From: Clostridiales bacterium
GTDB taxonomy: Bacteria > Bacillota > Clostridia > Oscillospirales > Oscillospiraceae
NCBI GenBank assembly: GCA_012728025.1
Contig: JAAYFX010000031.1
Span: 1 to 13,298, forward strand
Direction: 5' to 3'
Length of the DNA stretch: 13,298 nt
The notes beneath the pieces were generated by a model. That model was not told the DNA's origin and ran no database searches. It saw only the letters and a program-made list of their open reading frames with translations. Made by a program: the position numbers and the translations under genes. Below, one piece after another: positions 7,303-13,298 of this stretch. How positions within the stretch are numbered: the first letter of the stretch is position 1; every line of letters begins with the position of its first letter.

Positions 7303-8373
7303 TTAGAAATCTTCACTAGAAAGCCCCTCGGATTCGGGCTTTATGTCTATTTTATAGCCAGTTAATTTTGCGGCAAGCCTTACGTTTTGGCCTTCCTTGC
7401 CGATAGCCAGTGAAAGCTGAGTGTCAGGGACTATAACCCTGCAACTTTTGCCTTCATCCATGGTTGTAACACTGACAGCATCAGCCGGAGACAGGGCCGC
7501 TGCGACAAATTCAGTCGGGTCCTCGCTGTATTTTACAATGTCAATCTTCTCACCGCATAGCTCATCGACTATGCCGGCCACACGTCCGCCCTTAGGCCCT
7601 ACGCAGGCGCCTATGGGGTCCACATCAGGGTCGTTTGACCAGACGGCAATCTTCGTACGGCTGCCGGCTTCTCTGGCTATGCTTTTTATTTCAACAATTC
7701 CGTCATAAATCTCCGGCACCTCAAGCTCGAAAAGGCGCTTGACAAGCCCCGGATGGGTGCGTGAAATGAGAACCTGAGGGCCACGGGTTGATTTTCTAAC
7801 CTCTACAACATAGACCTTTATCATTTGGCCTTCTGTAAGATTCTCGCCCTTTATCTGCTCATTGGGTGAGAGCATAGCTTCGGTGTATTCGGAGTTTGAG
7901 TTTATTTTAATGGAAATACTGCCTGTTCTCGGCTCTATTCTGGAGACAGTTCCCGTAAGTATCTCCTGCTCCTTAGATGTAAATTCATCAAAGATAATTC
8001 CACGCTCAGCCTCACGAATTCCCTGAATTATGACCTGTTTTGCGGCCTGAGCGGCTATTCTGCCGAACTTTTTGGTTTCAATGGGTATCTCAATAAACCC
8101 ACCGAGTTTGGCACGTTTTGAATAAGTGTGTGCGGTTTCCGGAAGAATTTGTGTGGCAGGATTTTCTATCTCCTCCACAACCTCCATGCGCAAAAACATA
8201 TCTATTTTCTTTTTTTCGTCATCCATGTTGATAATAACATTATCTCCACAGCTAGGGTTATCCTTTTTATATGCCGCAAGGAGAGCCTGAGTGATTTTCT
8301 CATGCATATATTCTTTGGGAATTCCTTTTTCCCGCTCTATATCTTCAATTGCCGCAAAAAATTCAGCGTTCAT
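7303..8373 (-). CDS. nusA: Transcription termination/antitermination factor NusA
   Basis: RNA polymerase-associated factor that modulates pausing, termination and antitermination. The 356-residue length matches the short Firmicute form, without the extra C-terminal acidic repeats of E. coli. Domains in order are the RNAP-binding N-terminal domain (1-~132, starting NAEFFAAIEDIEREKGI), an S1 domain (~135-205), KH1 with GPKG at 259-262, and KH2 with GKEG at 325-328 followed by NVRLAAKLTG. GGGAGG lies upstream of the ATG with about 10-nt spacing. The gene follows rimP by 20 nt. NusA-dependent control of its own operon leader has been described in Bacillus, which gives meaning to the hairpin in front of rimP. 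Confidence 0.97.
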   Translation of the reverse strand: MNAEFFAAIEDIEREKGIPKEYMHEKITQALLAAYKKDNPSCGDNVIINMDDEKKKIDMFLRMEVVEEIENPATQILPETAHTYSKRAKLGGFIEIPIETKKFGRIAAQAAKQVIIQGIREAERGIIFDEFTSKEQEILTGTVSRIEPRTGSISIKINSNSEYTEAMLSPNEQIKGENLTEGQMIKVYVVEVRKSTRGPQVLISRTHPGLVKRLFELEVPEIYDGIVEIKSIAREAGSRTKIAVWSNDPDVDPIGACVGPKGGRVAGIVDELCGEKIDIVKYSEDPTEFVAAALSPADAVSVTTMDEGKSCRVIVPDTQLSLAIGKEGQNVRLAAKLTGYKIDIKPESEGLSSEDF

Positions 8374-8393
8374 TATAAGTTATCCTCCCGAAA

Positions 8394-8846
8394 TTAAAGA
8401 AGTCTCGTGCGGACGAGGGCCACTTGGTCTTTAGTGAAACAAAGCTCCCCACCATCTGTGTCTATTGTAACATTGCCCTTATCATGGCTTTTAAGTGTGC
8501 CAATAAACACTTTTGAGCCGTTTTGCGGTTTATAAAGCTTCACCTCAACAGGCTCTCCAATAAAGCGCTCAAAATGCTCGGGCTTTTTAAGCGGCCTTTC
8601 AAGTCCCGCCGAGGAGACTTCAAAGATATAACTTGTAGGTATGGGGTCACGCTCGTCAAGTATCGGGTCAATGGCACGGCTTACCGCCTCGCAATCGTCT
8701 ATTGAAATGCCCTCGGGCTTATCAATATAGACCCGAAGATACCATTGGCCCGCTTCGGAAACATATTCTACATCCCAAAGCTCACAGCCAAGCTTTTCAA
8801 CTATGGGCAAGGCTATCTCACTTATAATATCTTTAATTTTACTCAT
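8394..8846 (-). CDS. rimP: Ribosome maturation factor RimP
   Basis: Assembly factor for the 30S subunit. The 150-residue protein has the usual two domains: an alpha/beta N-terminal domain containing GCELWDVEY (20-28) and LRVYIDKPEGISIDDC (37-52), with the family signature FEVSSAGLERPL at 75-86, and a C-terminal SH3-like barrel (~90-150). It is the first gene of the operon. Its ATG has only a weak Shine-Dalgarno match. An in-frame TAG four codons upstream rules out a longer form. Its start overlaps the stop of a six-codon upstream reading frame (8843-8863). Confidence 0.95.
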   Translation of the reverse strand: MSKIKDIISEIALPIVEKLGCELWDVEYVSEAGQWYLRVYIDKPEGISIDDCEAVSRAIDPILDERDPIPTSYIFEVSSAGLERPLKKPEHFERFIGEPVEVKLYKPQNGSKVFIGTLKSHDKGNVTIDTDGGELCFTKDQVALVRTRLL

Positions 8847-8889
8847 ACTAACACCACTACCATTTTCTTACAATTAATTTTAGCTCAAC

Positions 8890-8912
8890 AAAAAAAGTGG
8901 GAAAGCCCCACT
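8890..8912 (-). terminator. Terminator-like hairpin (candidate attenuator) in the rimP leader
   Basis: On the - strand, a perfect 6-bp stem AGTGGG/CCCACT (8896-8901 with 8907-8912) with a 5-nt loop is followed directly by a T-run (A at 8890-8895 on the + strand). It lies roughly 25-45 nt after the predicted transcription start and before rimP, so it would stop transcription of the whole operon before its first gene. This makes it a candidate attenuator. An alternative pairing of 8918-8925 with 8892-8899 (two G-U pairs) would disrupt the stem, which is a possible antiterminator. Control by NusA is inferred from Bacillus. Confidence 0.75.
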
Positions 8913-8943
8913 CGTCACACTCTCTACTTACACTAACATTAGT

Positions 8944-8972
8944 AGTATAGCACATCATACATATATTTGCAA
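8944..8972 (-). promoter_or_regulatory. Sigma-A-type promoter of the rimP-ribF operon
   Basis: On the - strand, TTGCAA (8967-8972) and TATACT (8944-8949) are separated by exactly 17 bp. The expected transcription start is near 8937, giving a leader of about 90 nt before rimP. No other good promoter is seen upstream of rimP. Confidence 0.75.
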
Positions 8973-9028
8973 GCTTTTTTTGTGCGTTTTTGATGTTTTA
9001 ACAGCAAGGCAGAAAGTATTTTAAGAGT

Positions 9029-9057
9029 TTGACTTAGCAGGGCTGCTTTGATAAACT
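9029..9057 (+). promoter_or_regulatory. Predicted coaX promoter with a dyad in its spacer
   Basis: TTGACT (9029-9034) and TAAACT (9052-9057) are separated by 17 bp. The spacer contains AGCAG-GG-CTGCT (9036-9047), a 5-bp inverted repeat that would lie on RNA polymerase's path and could be an operator, or could be chance. The -10 box is a moderate match only. Confidence 0.5.
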
Positions 9058-9097
9058 ATACATATAAATAAGCATGAAAATCTTTGGGGGGCACCTT

Positions 9098-9871
9098 ATG
9101 GTATTGACGATTGACATCAGCAACACTAATGTTGTTTTCTCAGTTATGAACGGTGAAAAGGACGTTTTTTCAGCAAGATTATCTTCGGATAAAGCTCGGA
9201 CTGCCGACGAATATGCTGTTTTTCTCGACCTTGTGGCAAGGCAAAACAGCTTTGACCTTAAAACAGTTGATGGAGCCATTATAGCCTCCGTAGTTCCCAC
9301 TTTGACAGGAATAATGGAATCTGCCGTTAAAAAGGCAACGGGGATAAAGCCCTTGGTTGTGGGCCCCGGTGTTAAAACAGGGCTGGATATACGTTTGGAA
9401 GACCCAACGGAGTTAGGTGGGGACTTTGTTTCCGCTGCTGTTGCCGCCATAGCCAAATATCCTCTGCCCTGCGTCATCATAGAAATGGGAACCGCTACGG
9501 CCATGGGCATCCTTGATAAATCAGGCCGCTATGTGGGTGGGGTTATCTGCCCCGGCCCCATGGTATCTCAGGTGGCGCTGGCTCGGGCCGCCGCCCAGCT
9601 TTCCAATGTTAGTATAAGCCCTACTCCGCAGGTTATATGCAAATCCACAGATACCTGTATGCAAAGCGGCCTTGTCCACGGCTCTGCCGCTATGATAGAC
9701 GGGCTTATAGAAAGAATTGAAGATGAGCTGGGAGACAAGGTATCCATTGTTGCGTCGGGAGACTGGGCAGACACAATTATTCCCCACTGCAAACGCAAGG
9801 ACATAGTCATTGATAAAGAGCTTTTAATGCGGGGACTTTGGATGATTTATAAGAAAAACAAACGCCCATAA
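9098..9871 (+). CDS. coaX: Type III pantothenate kinase (CoaX), with altered conserved motifs
   Basis: Family role: ATP-dependent phosphorylation of pantothenate, the first step of coenzyme A synthesis. The ATG at 9098 (257 aa) is chosen because GGGGGG lies 6 nt upstream and the protein then opens MVLTIDISNTN, matching the family start; the ATG at 9074 lacks such support. Seen in order: D6 in DISNTN (family DxGNT, Gly to Ser), PGVKTGL (90-96), DPTELGGDF with D109 (family GADR/GADL), IIEMGTATA with E129 (family IDxGTATT, Asp to Glu) and VASGD (218-222; family ATGG). Two of the three active-site acids known from the Thermotoga enzyme are kept and the third is Glu. It is a single-gene unit with its own promoter and terminator. 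It may be an active divergent enzyme or one with changed function. Confidence 0.87.
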   Translation: MVLTIDISNTNVVFSVMNGEKDVFSARLSSDKARTADEYAVFLDLVARQNSFDLKTVDGAIIASVVPTLTGIMESAVKKATGIKPLVVGPGVKTGLDIRLEDPTELGGDFVSAAVAAIAKYPLPCVIIEMGTATAMGILDKSGRYVGGVICPGPMVSQVALARAAAQLSNVSISPTPQVICKSTDTCMQSGLVHGSAAMIDGLIERIEDELGDKVSIVASGDWADTIIPHCKRKDIVIDKELLMRGLWMIYKKNKRP

Positions 9872-9924
9872 TTATGTTAACCAATGTTATGTCAACTCGC
9901 TTTTTTATTTATTGTTAAAACTCT

Positions 9925-9954
9925 AGGCGCACTCACCATAAAGTGAGTGCGCCT
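9925..9954. terminator. Convergent terminator between coaX and nfnB
   Basis: A perfect 12-bp inverted repeat (9925-9936 with 9943-9954, 6-nt loop CATAAA) sits between two convergent genes and ends 6 bases before the nfnB stop codon. The T-runs on both sides are short and interrupted (TTATTATTT on +, a TTTT on -), but the stem is long and GC-rich, so it probably serves both genes. Confidence 0.8.
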
Positions 9955-9960
9955 TATTAT

Positions 9961-11367
9961 TTATGCGTATTTGCTTTTTATATATTCATCTATGCTTTCA
10001 GCGGCTTTTTTTCCCGCTCCCATGGCAAGAATTACTGTTGCCGCCCCCGTTACGGCATCTCCTCCGGCAAAAACCCCCTCACGACTGGTAGAGCCGCCCT
10101 CGTCGGCGATTATACAGCCTTTTTTGTTCACCTCAAGACCCTCGGTAGTGGATTTTATAAGGGGATTTGGACTTGTGCCAATGGCGATTATTACAGCGTC
10201 TACGTCAAGAACAAAGTTTGAGCCTTTAACCTCAACCGGACGGCGACGGCCGGACTCGTCAGGCTCGCCCAACTGCATTTCAACACATTCAAGACCACGC
10301 ACCATGCCCTTATCATCACCTAAAACTGCCACAGGATTATTGAGGAGCTTGAAGATAATCTCCTCCTCCATGGCATGGTGAACCTCCTCCCGCCTTGCGG
10401 GAAGCTCCTGCATACTGCGGCGGTAGACTATATAAACTTCTTCGGCTCCCATACGTTTTGCACAGCGGGCACTGTCCATGGCAACATTTCCACCGCCCAC
10501 AACGGCAACCCGCCTTGCAGGCTTTATGGGTGTTTCATATTCCGGCAGATATGCCTTCATGAGATTTATGCGGGTTAGGTATTCGTTTGCCGAATAGACC
10601 CCTAAAAGGTTCTCACCAGAGATTTTCATAAATTGTGGAAGTCCCGCTCCGGAGCCTATGAAAACAGCCTTATAGCCCTCCTCAAAAAGCTCGTCTATGC
10701 TTATGGCCCTGCCTATAACGGCATTGGTTTCAAACCTGACCCCGCAGGCGGAAAGCTCGTCAATTTCCTTTTGAACAATATCCTTCGGAAGACGAAACTC
10801 CGGTATGCCGTATACCAAAACTCCCCCCGCCTTGTGAAAAGCCTCGAAAACCGTGACCTCATAGCCTAGGCGATTCAAGTCTCCGGCACAGCTAAGTCCG
10901 GCAGGGCCGGAGCCAATAACGGCAATACGGTGGCCGTTTCTAAGGGCACAGCCCACCGTTTCCTTATCGCTGGGGGCATTTTCCCTGTGATAGTCGGCAA
11001 CAAAGCGCTCTAACCTGCCTATGGCAACACTTTCGCCCTTTACAGCTCTGACGCACTTTTCCTCGCACTGGCTCTCCTGCGGGCAAACCCTGCCGCAAAC
11101 GGCGGGCAGGGCGTTTGTTGAGTTTATGATTTCAAATGCCTTTTCAAATTCACCTATGGCAACCTGCTCTATAAATTCGGGTATGCGGACATTAACAGGA
11201 CAGCCGGAAACACAGGGCTTATGCTTACAGTTAAGACAGCGTCTAGCTTCGTCCATCGCCGTTTCGGGGCTGTAACCCAGGGCAACCTCTGAAAAGTTCT
11301 TATTTCGAACCTTCGGCTCCTGCTCGGGCATGGGGTTTTTCTTTGGAGACATATTAGCTTTAGACAT
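9961..11367 (-). CDS. nfnB: NfnB, large subunit of NADH-dependent reduced ferredoxin:NADP+ oxidoreductase (GltD-like)
   Basis: Large subunit of the electron-bifurcating transhydrogenase that couples NADPH formation to oxidation of NADH and reduced ferredoxin in the cytosol. The 468-residue protein looks like a glutamate synthase small subunit. The N-terminal Fe-S part has C44-x2-C47-x4-C52-x3-C56 and C91-x3-C95-x5-C101-x3-C105. The FAD-binding site is at GSGPAG (152-157). The NADPH-binding site is at GGGNVA (291-296), and a second FAD motif, AGGD, lies at 434-437. GGGAGG precedes the ATG, and the start overlaps nfnA by 8 nt. Automatic pipelines often name such genes gltA or NADPH-dependent glutamate synthase. 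The adjacent nfnA and the absence of a gltB-type large subunit argue for Nfn. Confidence 0.92.
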   Translation of the reverse strand: MSKANMSPKKNPMPEQEPKVRNKNFSEVALGYSPETAMDEARRCLNCKHKPCVSGCPVNVRIPEFIEQVAIGEFEKAFEIINSTNALPAVCGRVCPQESQCEEKCVRAVKGESVAIGRLERFVADYHRENAPSDKETVGCALRNGHRIAVIGSGPAGLSCAGDLNRLGYEVTVFEAFHKAGGVLVYGIPEFRLPKDIVQKEIDELSACGVRFETNAVIGRAISIDELFEEGYKAVFIGSGAGLPQFMKISGENLLGVYSANEYLTRINLMKAYLPEYETPIKPARRVAVVGGGNVAMDSARCAKRMGAEEVYIVYRRSMQELPARREEVHHAMEEEIIFKLLNNPVAVLGDDKGMVRGLECVEMQLGEPDESGRRRPVEVKGSNFVLDVDAVIIAIGTSPNPLIKSTTEGLEVNKKGCIIADEGGSTSREGVFAGGDAVTGAATVILAMGAGKKAAESIDEYIKSKYA

Positions 11368-12211
11368 TTTCTGCGCCTCCCAAAAGCCTGCAAGAGCTAT
11401 CCCTGCTTTCTGTTTCCTCGTCCCTATAAAAGGCGCCCCGCTTTATAAGCTCGTCCCAGTCCACAAGATGACCGTCAAATTCCGGCCCGTCCACACAGGC
11501 AAAGCGGGTTTCGCCGCCAACGGTTACACGACAGCCGCCGCACATACCCGTTCCGTCTATCATAATGGGGTTTAAGGATACAAGGGTTTTTATGCCGTAA
11601 GGGCGGGTGGTTTCCGAAACGGCCTTCATCATAACTCCGGGGCCAATTGCAACAACCTCGTCATAGGTGTTTCCGGAATCAATAAGCTCCTTTAGCTTTT
11701 GGGTTACAAAGCCCTTTTCCCCATAGCTTCCATCATCGGTGCAAATATAAAGGTTTTTGCTGGCGGCCCCCATTTCCTCCTCCAGCATCACAAAGTCATG
11801 GGTTTTAAAGCCCGCAATCATGTCCACCTCAATGCCCTTTTCATCCATAGCCTTCGCAATTGGGTAGGCTATGGCACAGCCAACTCCCCCGCCAACAACG
11901 GCAACTCGGGAAAGCCCGTCTATCTCTGAAGGTTTTCCCAAAGGGCCGGCAAAATCTAAAATTTCATCGCCTTCCTCAAGCTTTGCCAAAAGGGAGGTAG
12001 AGCGCCCCACAGGCTGAAATATTATGGTCACCGTGCCATTTTCCCTGTCGAAACCTGCTATGGTCAGGGGAATACGCTCGCCATACTCGTCCAGACGGAA
12101 AATTATAAACTGACCGGCAAGGCATTTTCTTGCCACAAGAGGCGCCTGTATCACCATTTCAATTGCCGTTCCGGCAGCATTCAGAACTCGTTTTTTTAAT
12201 ATTTTGTACAT
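11360..12211 (-). CDS. nfnA: NfnA, small FAD/[2Fe-2S] subunit of the bifurcating transhydrogenase
   Basis: Small subunit of Nfn; it binds FAD, NAD(H) and a [2Fe-2S] cluster, and its fold is that of ferredoxin-NADP reductase/PyrK. The 283-residue protein starts at the ATG at 12209-12211, preceded by GGGGGA; longer in-frame starts up to 12298 add 29 residues not found in the family. Visible features are the FAD motif RIPLT (46-50), the NAD-binding VGGGVGCAIAYP (106-117), and a C-terminal cluster site D219-x4-C224-x2-C227-x11-C239. The spacing equals the four-Cys site of PyrK, with Asp in place of the first Cys, as known for Nfn small subunits. It is translated first and overlaps nfnB by 8 nt. 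Similar proteins are often annotated as sulfide or dihydroorotate dehydrogenase subunits. Confidence 0.92.
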   Translation of the reverse strand: MYKILKKRVLNAAGTAIEMVIQAPLVARKCLAGQFIIFRLDEYGERIPLTIAGFDRENGTVTIIFQPVGRSTSLLAKLEEGDEILDFAGPLGKPSEIDGLSRVAVVGGGVGCAIAYPIAKAMDEKGIEVDMIAGFKTHDFVMLEEEMGAASKNLYICTDDGSYGEKGFVTQKLKELIDSGNTYDEVVAIGPGVMMKAVSETTRPYGIKTLVSLNPIMIDGTGMCGGCRVTVGGETRFACVDGPEFDGHLVDWDELIKRGAFYRDEETESRDSSCRLLGGAENV

Positions 12212-12245
12212 GGATTTCCCCCACAACATAAAATAGGAAATATGC

Positions 12246-12272
12246 GATAATAAGCGCCTGCTGACTATTATC
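12246..12272 (-). other. Hairpin in the nfnAB leader
   Basis: GATAATA (12246-12252) and TATTATC (12266-12272) form a 7-bp AT-rich stem around a 13-nt loop, 34 nt upstream of the nfnA ATG and within the roughly 126-nt predicted leader. No T-run follows on the - strand. It may only stabilise the 5' end; no known riboswitch is recognised. Confidence 0.4.
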
Positions 12273-12343
12273 CTCTGCCTGTGAAACTTAAAAATCAAAG
12301 GCTTTCTGTATTAATAAATCGGCATAAAAGCACCATGTGCATG

Positions 12344-12372
12344 ATTATAGCAGTATTTTTAAAGCATTTAAA
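12344..12372 (-). promoter_or_regulatory. Predicted nfnAB promoter with extended -10
   Basis: On the - strand a perfect TATAAT (12344-12349) is preceded by TGC, giving an extended -10 element. A weak -35, TTTAAA (12367-12372), lies 17 bp upstream. Expected start is near 12337. Two small dyads lie just upstream: GCAA-N4-TTGC (12382-12393) and the perfect palindrome TTAAATATTTAA (12408-12419). They could be regulator sites. No intrinsic terminator is seen between ywlG and this promoter, so read-through from ywlG is possible. Confidence 0.65.
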
Positions 12373-12463
12373 GAGGTCAAGGCAAAATATTGCACTAAAT
12401 CGATAAATTAAATATTTAACGCCTTTTCCGTAGTTTATTGCCTAAGACCAATAATTTAAAAGC

Positions 12464-13003
12464 TTATTCATACTGGGCTCTTGCGCCGCCTATAAGTTTT
12501 GGTCTTGTTCTGGCGGCGGTGACCCGAGCCTGCCCCAAGGTTTTTACAGAAAGGCGCAAAGGAACAGCCACATCCCGAAGGTGCATACCAATCAAGGTTT
12601 CACCTATGTCCATGCCGGCGGCGGCCTTTATATGCTCGACCAACACCGGCTCTGCCATAGATTCGTAGGCGGCAGCGGCAAAAGAGCCTCCCGCCTTGGG
12701 CTTTGGAACGGCAAACACAATTTCAAGACCTAGGTTTTCCGCAAGCTGCCTTTCCACAACCAGCGCCCGATTAAGATGTTCACAGCACTGGGCGGCAAGA
12801 TAAAGCCCCTTTTCGGATAGATGCGGCACGATGCCATCAAGCACTGCCTGCGCCGTTTCGGGGGCAGAGCCTTGCCCTATTTTTTCCCCAACAATTTCAC
12901 TGGTGGAGCAGCCAATAACAATTACATCGCCTTTTTTTGGCTTTGCCTCATTCAAAAGTTCTATTATAAGACGCTCTGCGTCCGCTTTAAGATTTTCGTA
13001 CAT
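12464..13003 (-). CDS. ywlG: UPF0340/TIGR01440 family protein (YwlG-like)
   Basis: Conserved Firmicute protein of unknown function, matching Bacillus subtilis YwlG in length (179 aa) and motifs. Seen are GCSTSEIVGEKIG (31-43), CCEHLNRAL (73-81), KAGGSFAAAAY (103-113), LIGMHL (137-142) and the C-terminal ARTRPKLIGGAR (164-175). There is no signal peptide or membrane segment, so it is presumably cytosolic. The ATG at 13001-13003 is preceded by AGGCGGG at suitable spacing. It is transcribed away from the lipoprotein gene, from a promoter overlapping that gene's promoter. In Bacillus the gene lies near glyA and upp, which are not present here, so the context gives no functional clue. Confidence 0.9.
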   Translation of the reverse strand: MYENLKADAERLIIELLNEAKPKKGDVIVIGCSTSEIVGEKIGQGSAPETAQAVLDGIVPHLSEKGLYLAAQCCEHLNRALVVERQLAENLGLEIVFAVPKPKAGGSFAAAAYESMAEPVLVEHIKAAAGMDIGETLIGMHLRDVAVPLRLSVKTLGQARVTAARTRPKLIGGARAQYE

Positions 13004-13045
13004 AGTAAACCCGCCTTTCTATGACTTTACGGCTTATTTGAAAAT

Positions 13046-13074
13046 ATTTTATCACTTATTTCATTGTTTGACAA
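13046..13074 (-). promoter_or_regulatory. Predicted ywlG promoter
   Basis: On the - strand, TTGTCA (13069-13074) and TAAAAT (13046-13051) are separated by 17 bp, placing the start about 35-40 nt before the ywlG ATG. Its -35 box overlaps that of the divergent lipoprotein promoter. Confidence 0.65.
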
Positions 13075-13096
13075 CCGGCTTAAATGGTAGTATCAT
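13068..13096 (+). promoter_or_regulatory. Predicted promoter of the lipoprotein gene
   Basis: A consensus TTGACA (13068-13073) and TATCAT (13091-13096) are separated by 17 bp. The expected start is near 13103, giving a leader of about 55 nt before the ATG at 13159. Its -35 box shares five bases with the ywlG -35 box on the other strand. Confidence 0.7.
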
Positions 13097-13158
13097 TATC
13101 AGCATAATTCGACTGAATATAACATTTTTAAGGCTCTTTTTATAATATGGAGGTAACC

Positions 13159-13298
13159 ATGAAAAAGCTAAGTTTACTTATTTTATCCCTGCTCTTATTG
13201 TTTTCAGCCTGCGCCCCTGCTAGTAGCGAGATTAGCCGGCCGCCATCTGTGGAACATATCGAGTCTACGCCAAAGCCCACTGTTGAGCCGGAGCCGGA
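13159..13298 (+). CDS. Putative lipoprotein, N-terminal part (3' end outside window)
   Basis: Only 46 codons are visible. They encode a lipoprotein signal peptide: KK at 2-3, a hydrophobic Leu-rich stretch (4-15) and the lipobox FSAC with the lipidated Cys18. A Pro/Glu/Thr/Ser-rich segment (about 28-46) follows, probably a flexible linker from the membrane to a domain that lies beyond the window. GGAGG lies 5 nt before the ATG. The protein would be anchored on the outer face of the cytoplasmic membrane. The function cannot be assigned from the visible part. Confidence 0.85.
   Translation, partial: MKKLSLLILSLLLLFSACAPASSEISRPPSVEHIESTPKPTVEPEP

Noticed and set aside
9961..11367. Assignment as the glutamate synthase small subunit
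   Set aside because: Homology to GltD is real, but the overlapping nfnA partner and the absence of a gltB-type gene favour NfnB.
12344..12380. TTGACC at about 12375-12380 as the -35 box of the nfnAB promoter
   Set aside because: It lies 25 bp from the TATAAT box, far outside the usable 16-19 bp spacing; the extended -10 with the weaker TTTAAA at 17 bp fits better.
1..13298. Mobile elements, CRISPR arrays, tRNA or rRNA genes, phage or defence genes
   Set aside because: None seen: no transposase or integrase motifs, no regularly spaced repeats, no cloverleaf-like segments, and nearly all the space is accounted for by conserved housekeeping genes.

Overview
The window reads as a chromosomal segment of an anaerobic, low-to-mid GC Firmicute, most likely a member of the Clostridia. 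The evidence is the gene order rimP-nusA-ylxR-ylxQ-infB-rbfA-nrnA-truB-ribF, strong GGAGG-type ribosome binding sites, a phosphofructokinase with pyrophosphate-type motifs, and a pair of genes for the electron-bifurcating transhydrogenase NfnAB, which is typical of fermentative anaerobes. Species cannot be named from the sequence alone.

Layout: (1) The left edge holds the C-terminal part of a phosphofructokinase gene on the + strand (1-891). It converges on ribF at a shared bidirectional terminator (914-942). (2) From 8972 down to 959 the - strand carries one long, tightly packed operon: promoter, short leader with a terminator-like hairpin, then rimP, nusA, ylxR, ylxQ, infB, rbfA, nrnA, truB and ribF. 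Most junctions overlap or are separated by about 30 nt or less; the exceptions are infB-rbfA (117 nt) and truB-ribF (79 nt), and both of those gaps contain inverted repeats. The operon covers 30S maturation (RimP, RbfA), transcription elongation and termination (NusA), translation initiation (IF-2), RNA metabolism (YlxR, YlxQ, NrnA, TruB) and FMN/FAD synthesis (RibF). (3) coaX (type III pantothenate kinase) diverges from rimP at 9098-9871 with its own promoter. It ends at a convergent terminator (9925-9954) shared with nfnB. (4) On the - strand, nfnA and nfnB overlap by 8 nt and have their own promoter and structured leader. (5) A ywlG/UPF0340 gene (-) and a truncated lipoprotein gene (+) diverge at the right edge from two promoters whose -35 boxes overlap.

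No mobile element, CRISPR array, tRNA, rRNA, phage or defence gene was seen. The window is essentially housekeeping, and I found no convincing new multi-gene system. The points most worth a second look are the early attenuator-like hairpin in front of rimP, a pantothenate kinase with several changed active-site motif residues, the overlapping divergent promoters at the right edge, the hairpins in the two operon gaps, and a long basic tail on YlxQ.
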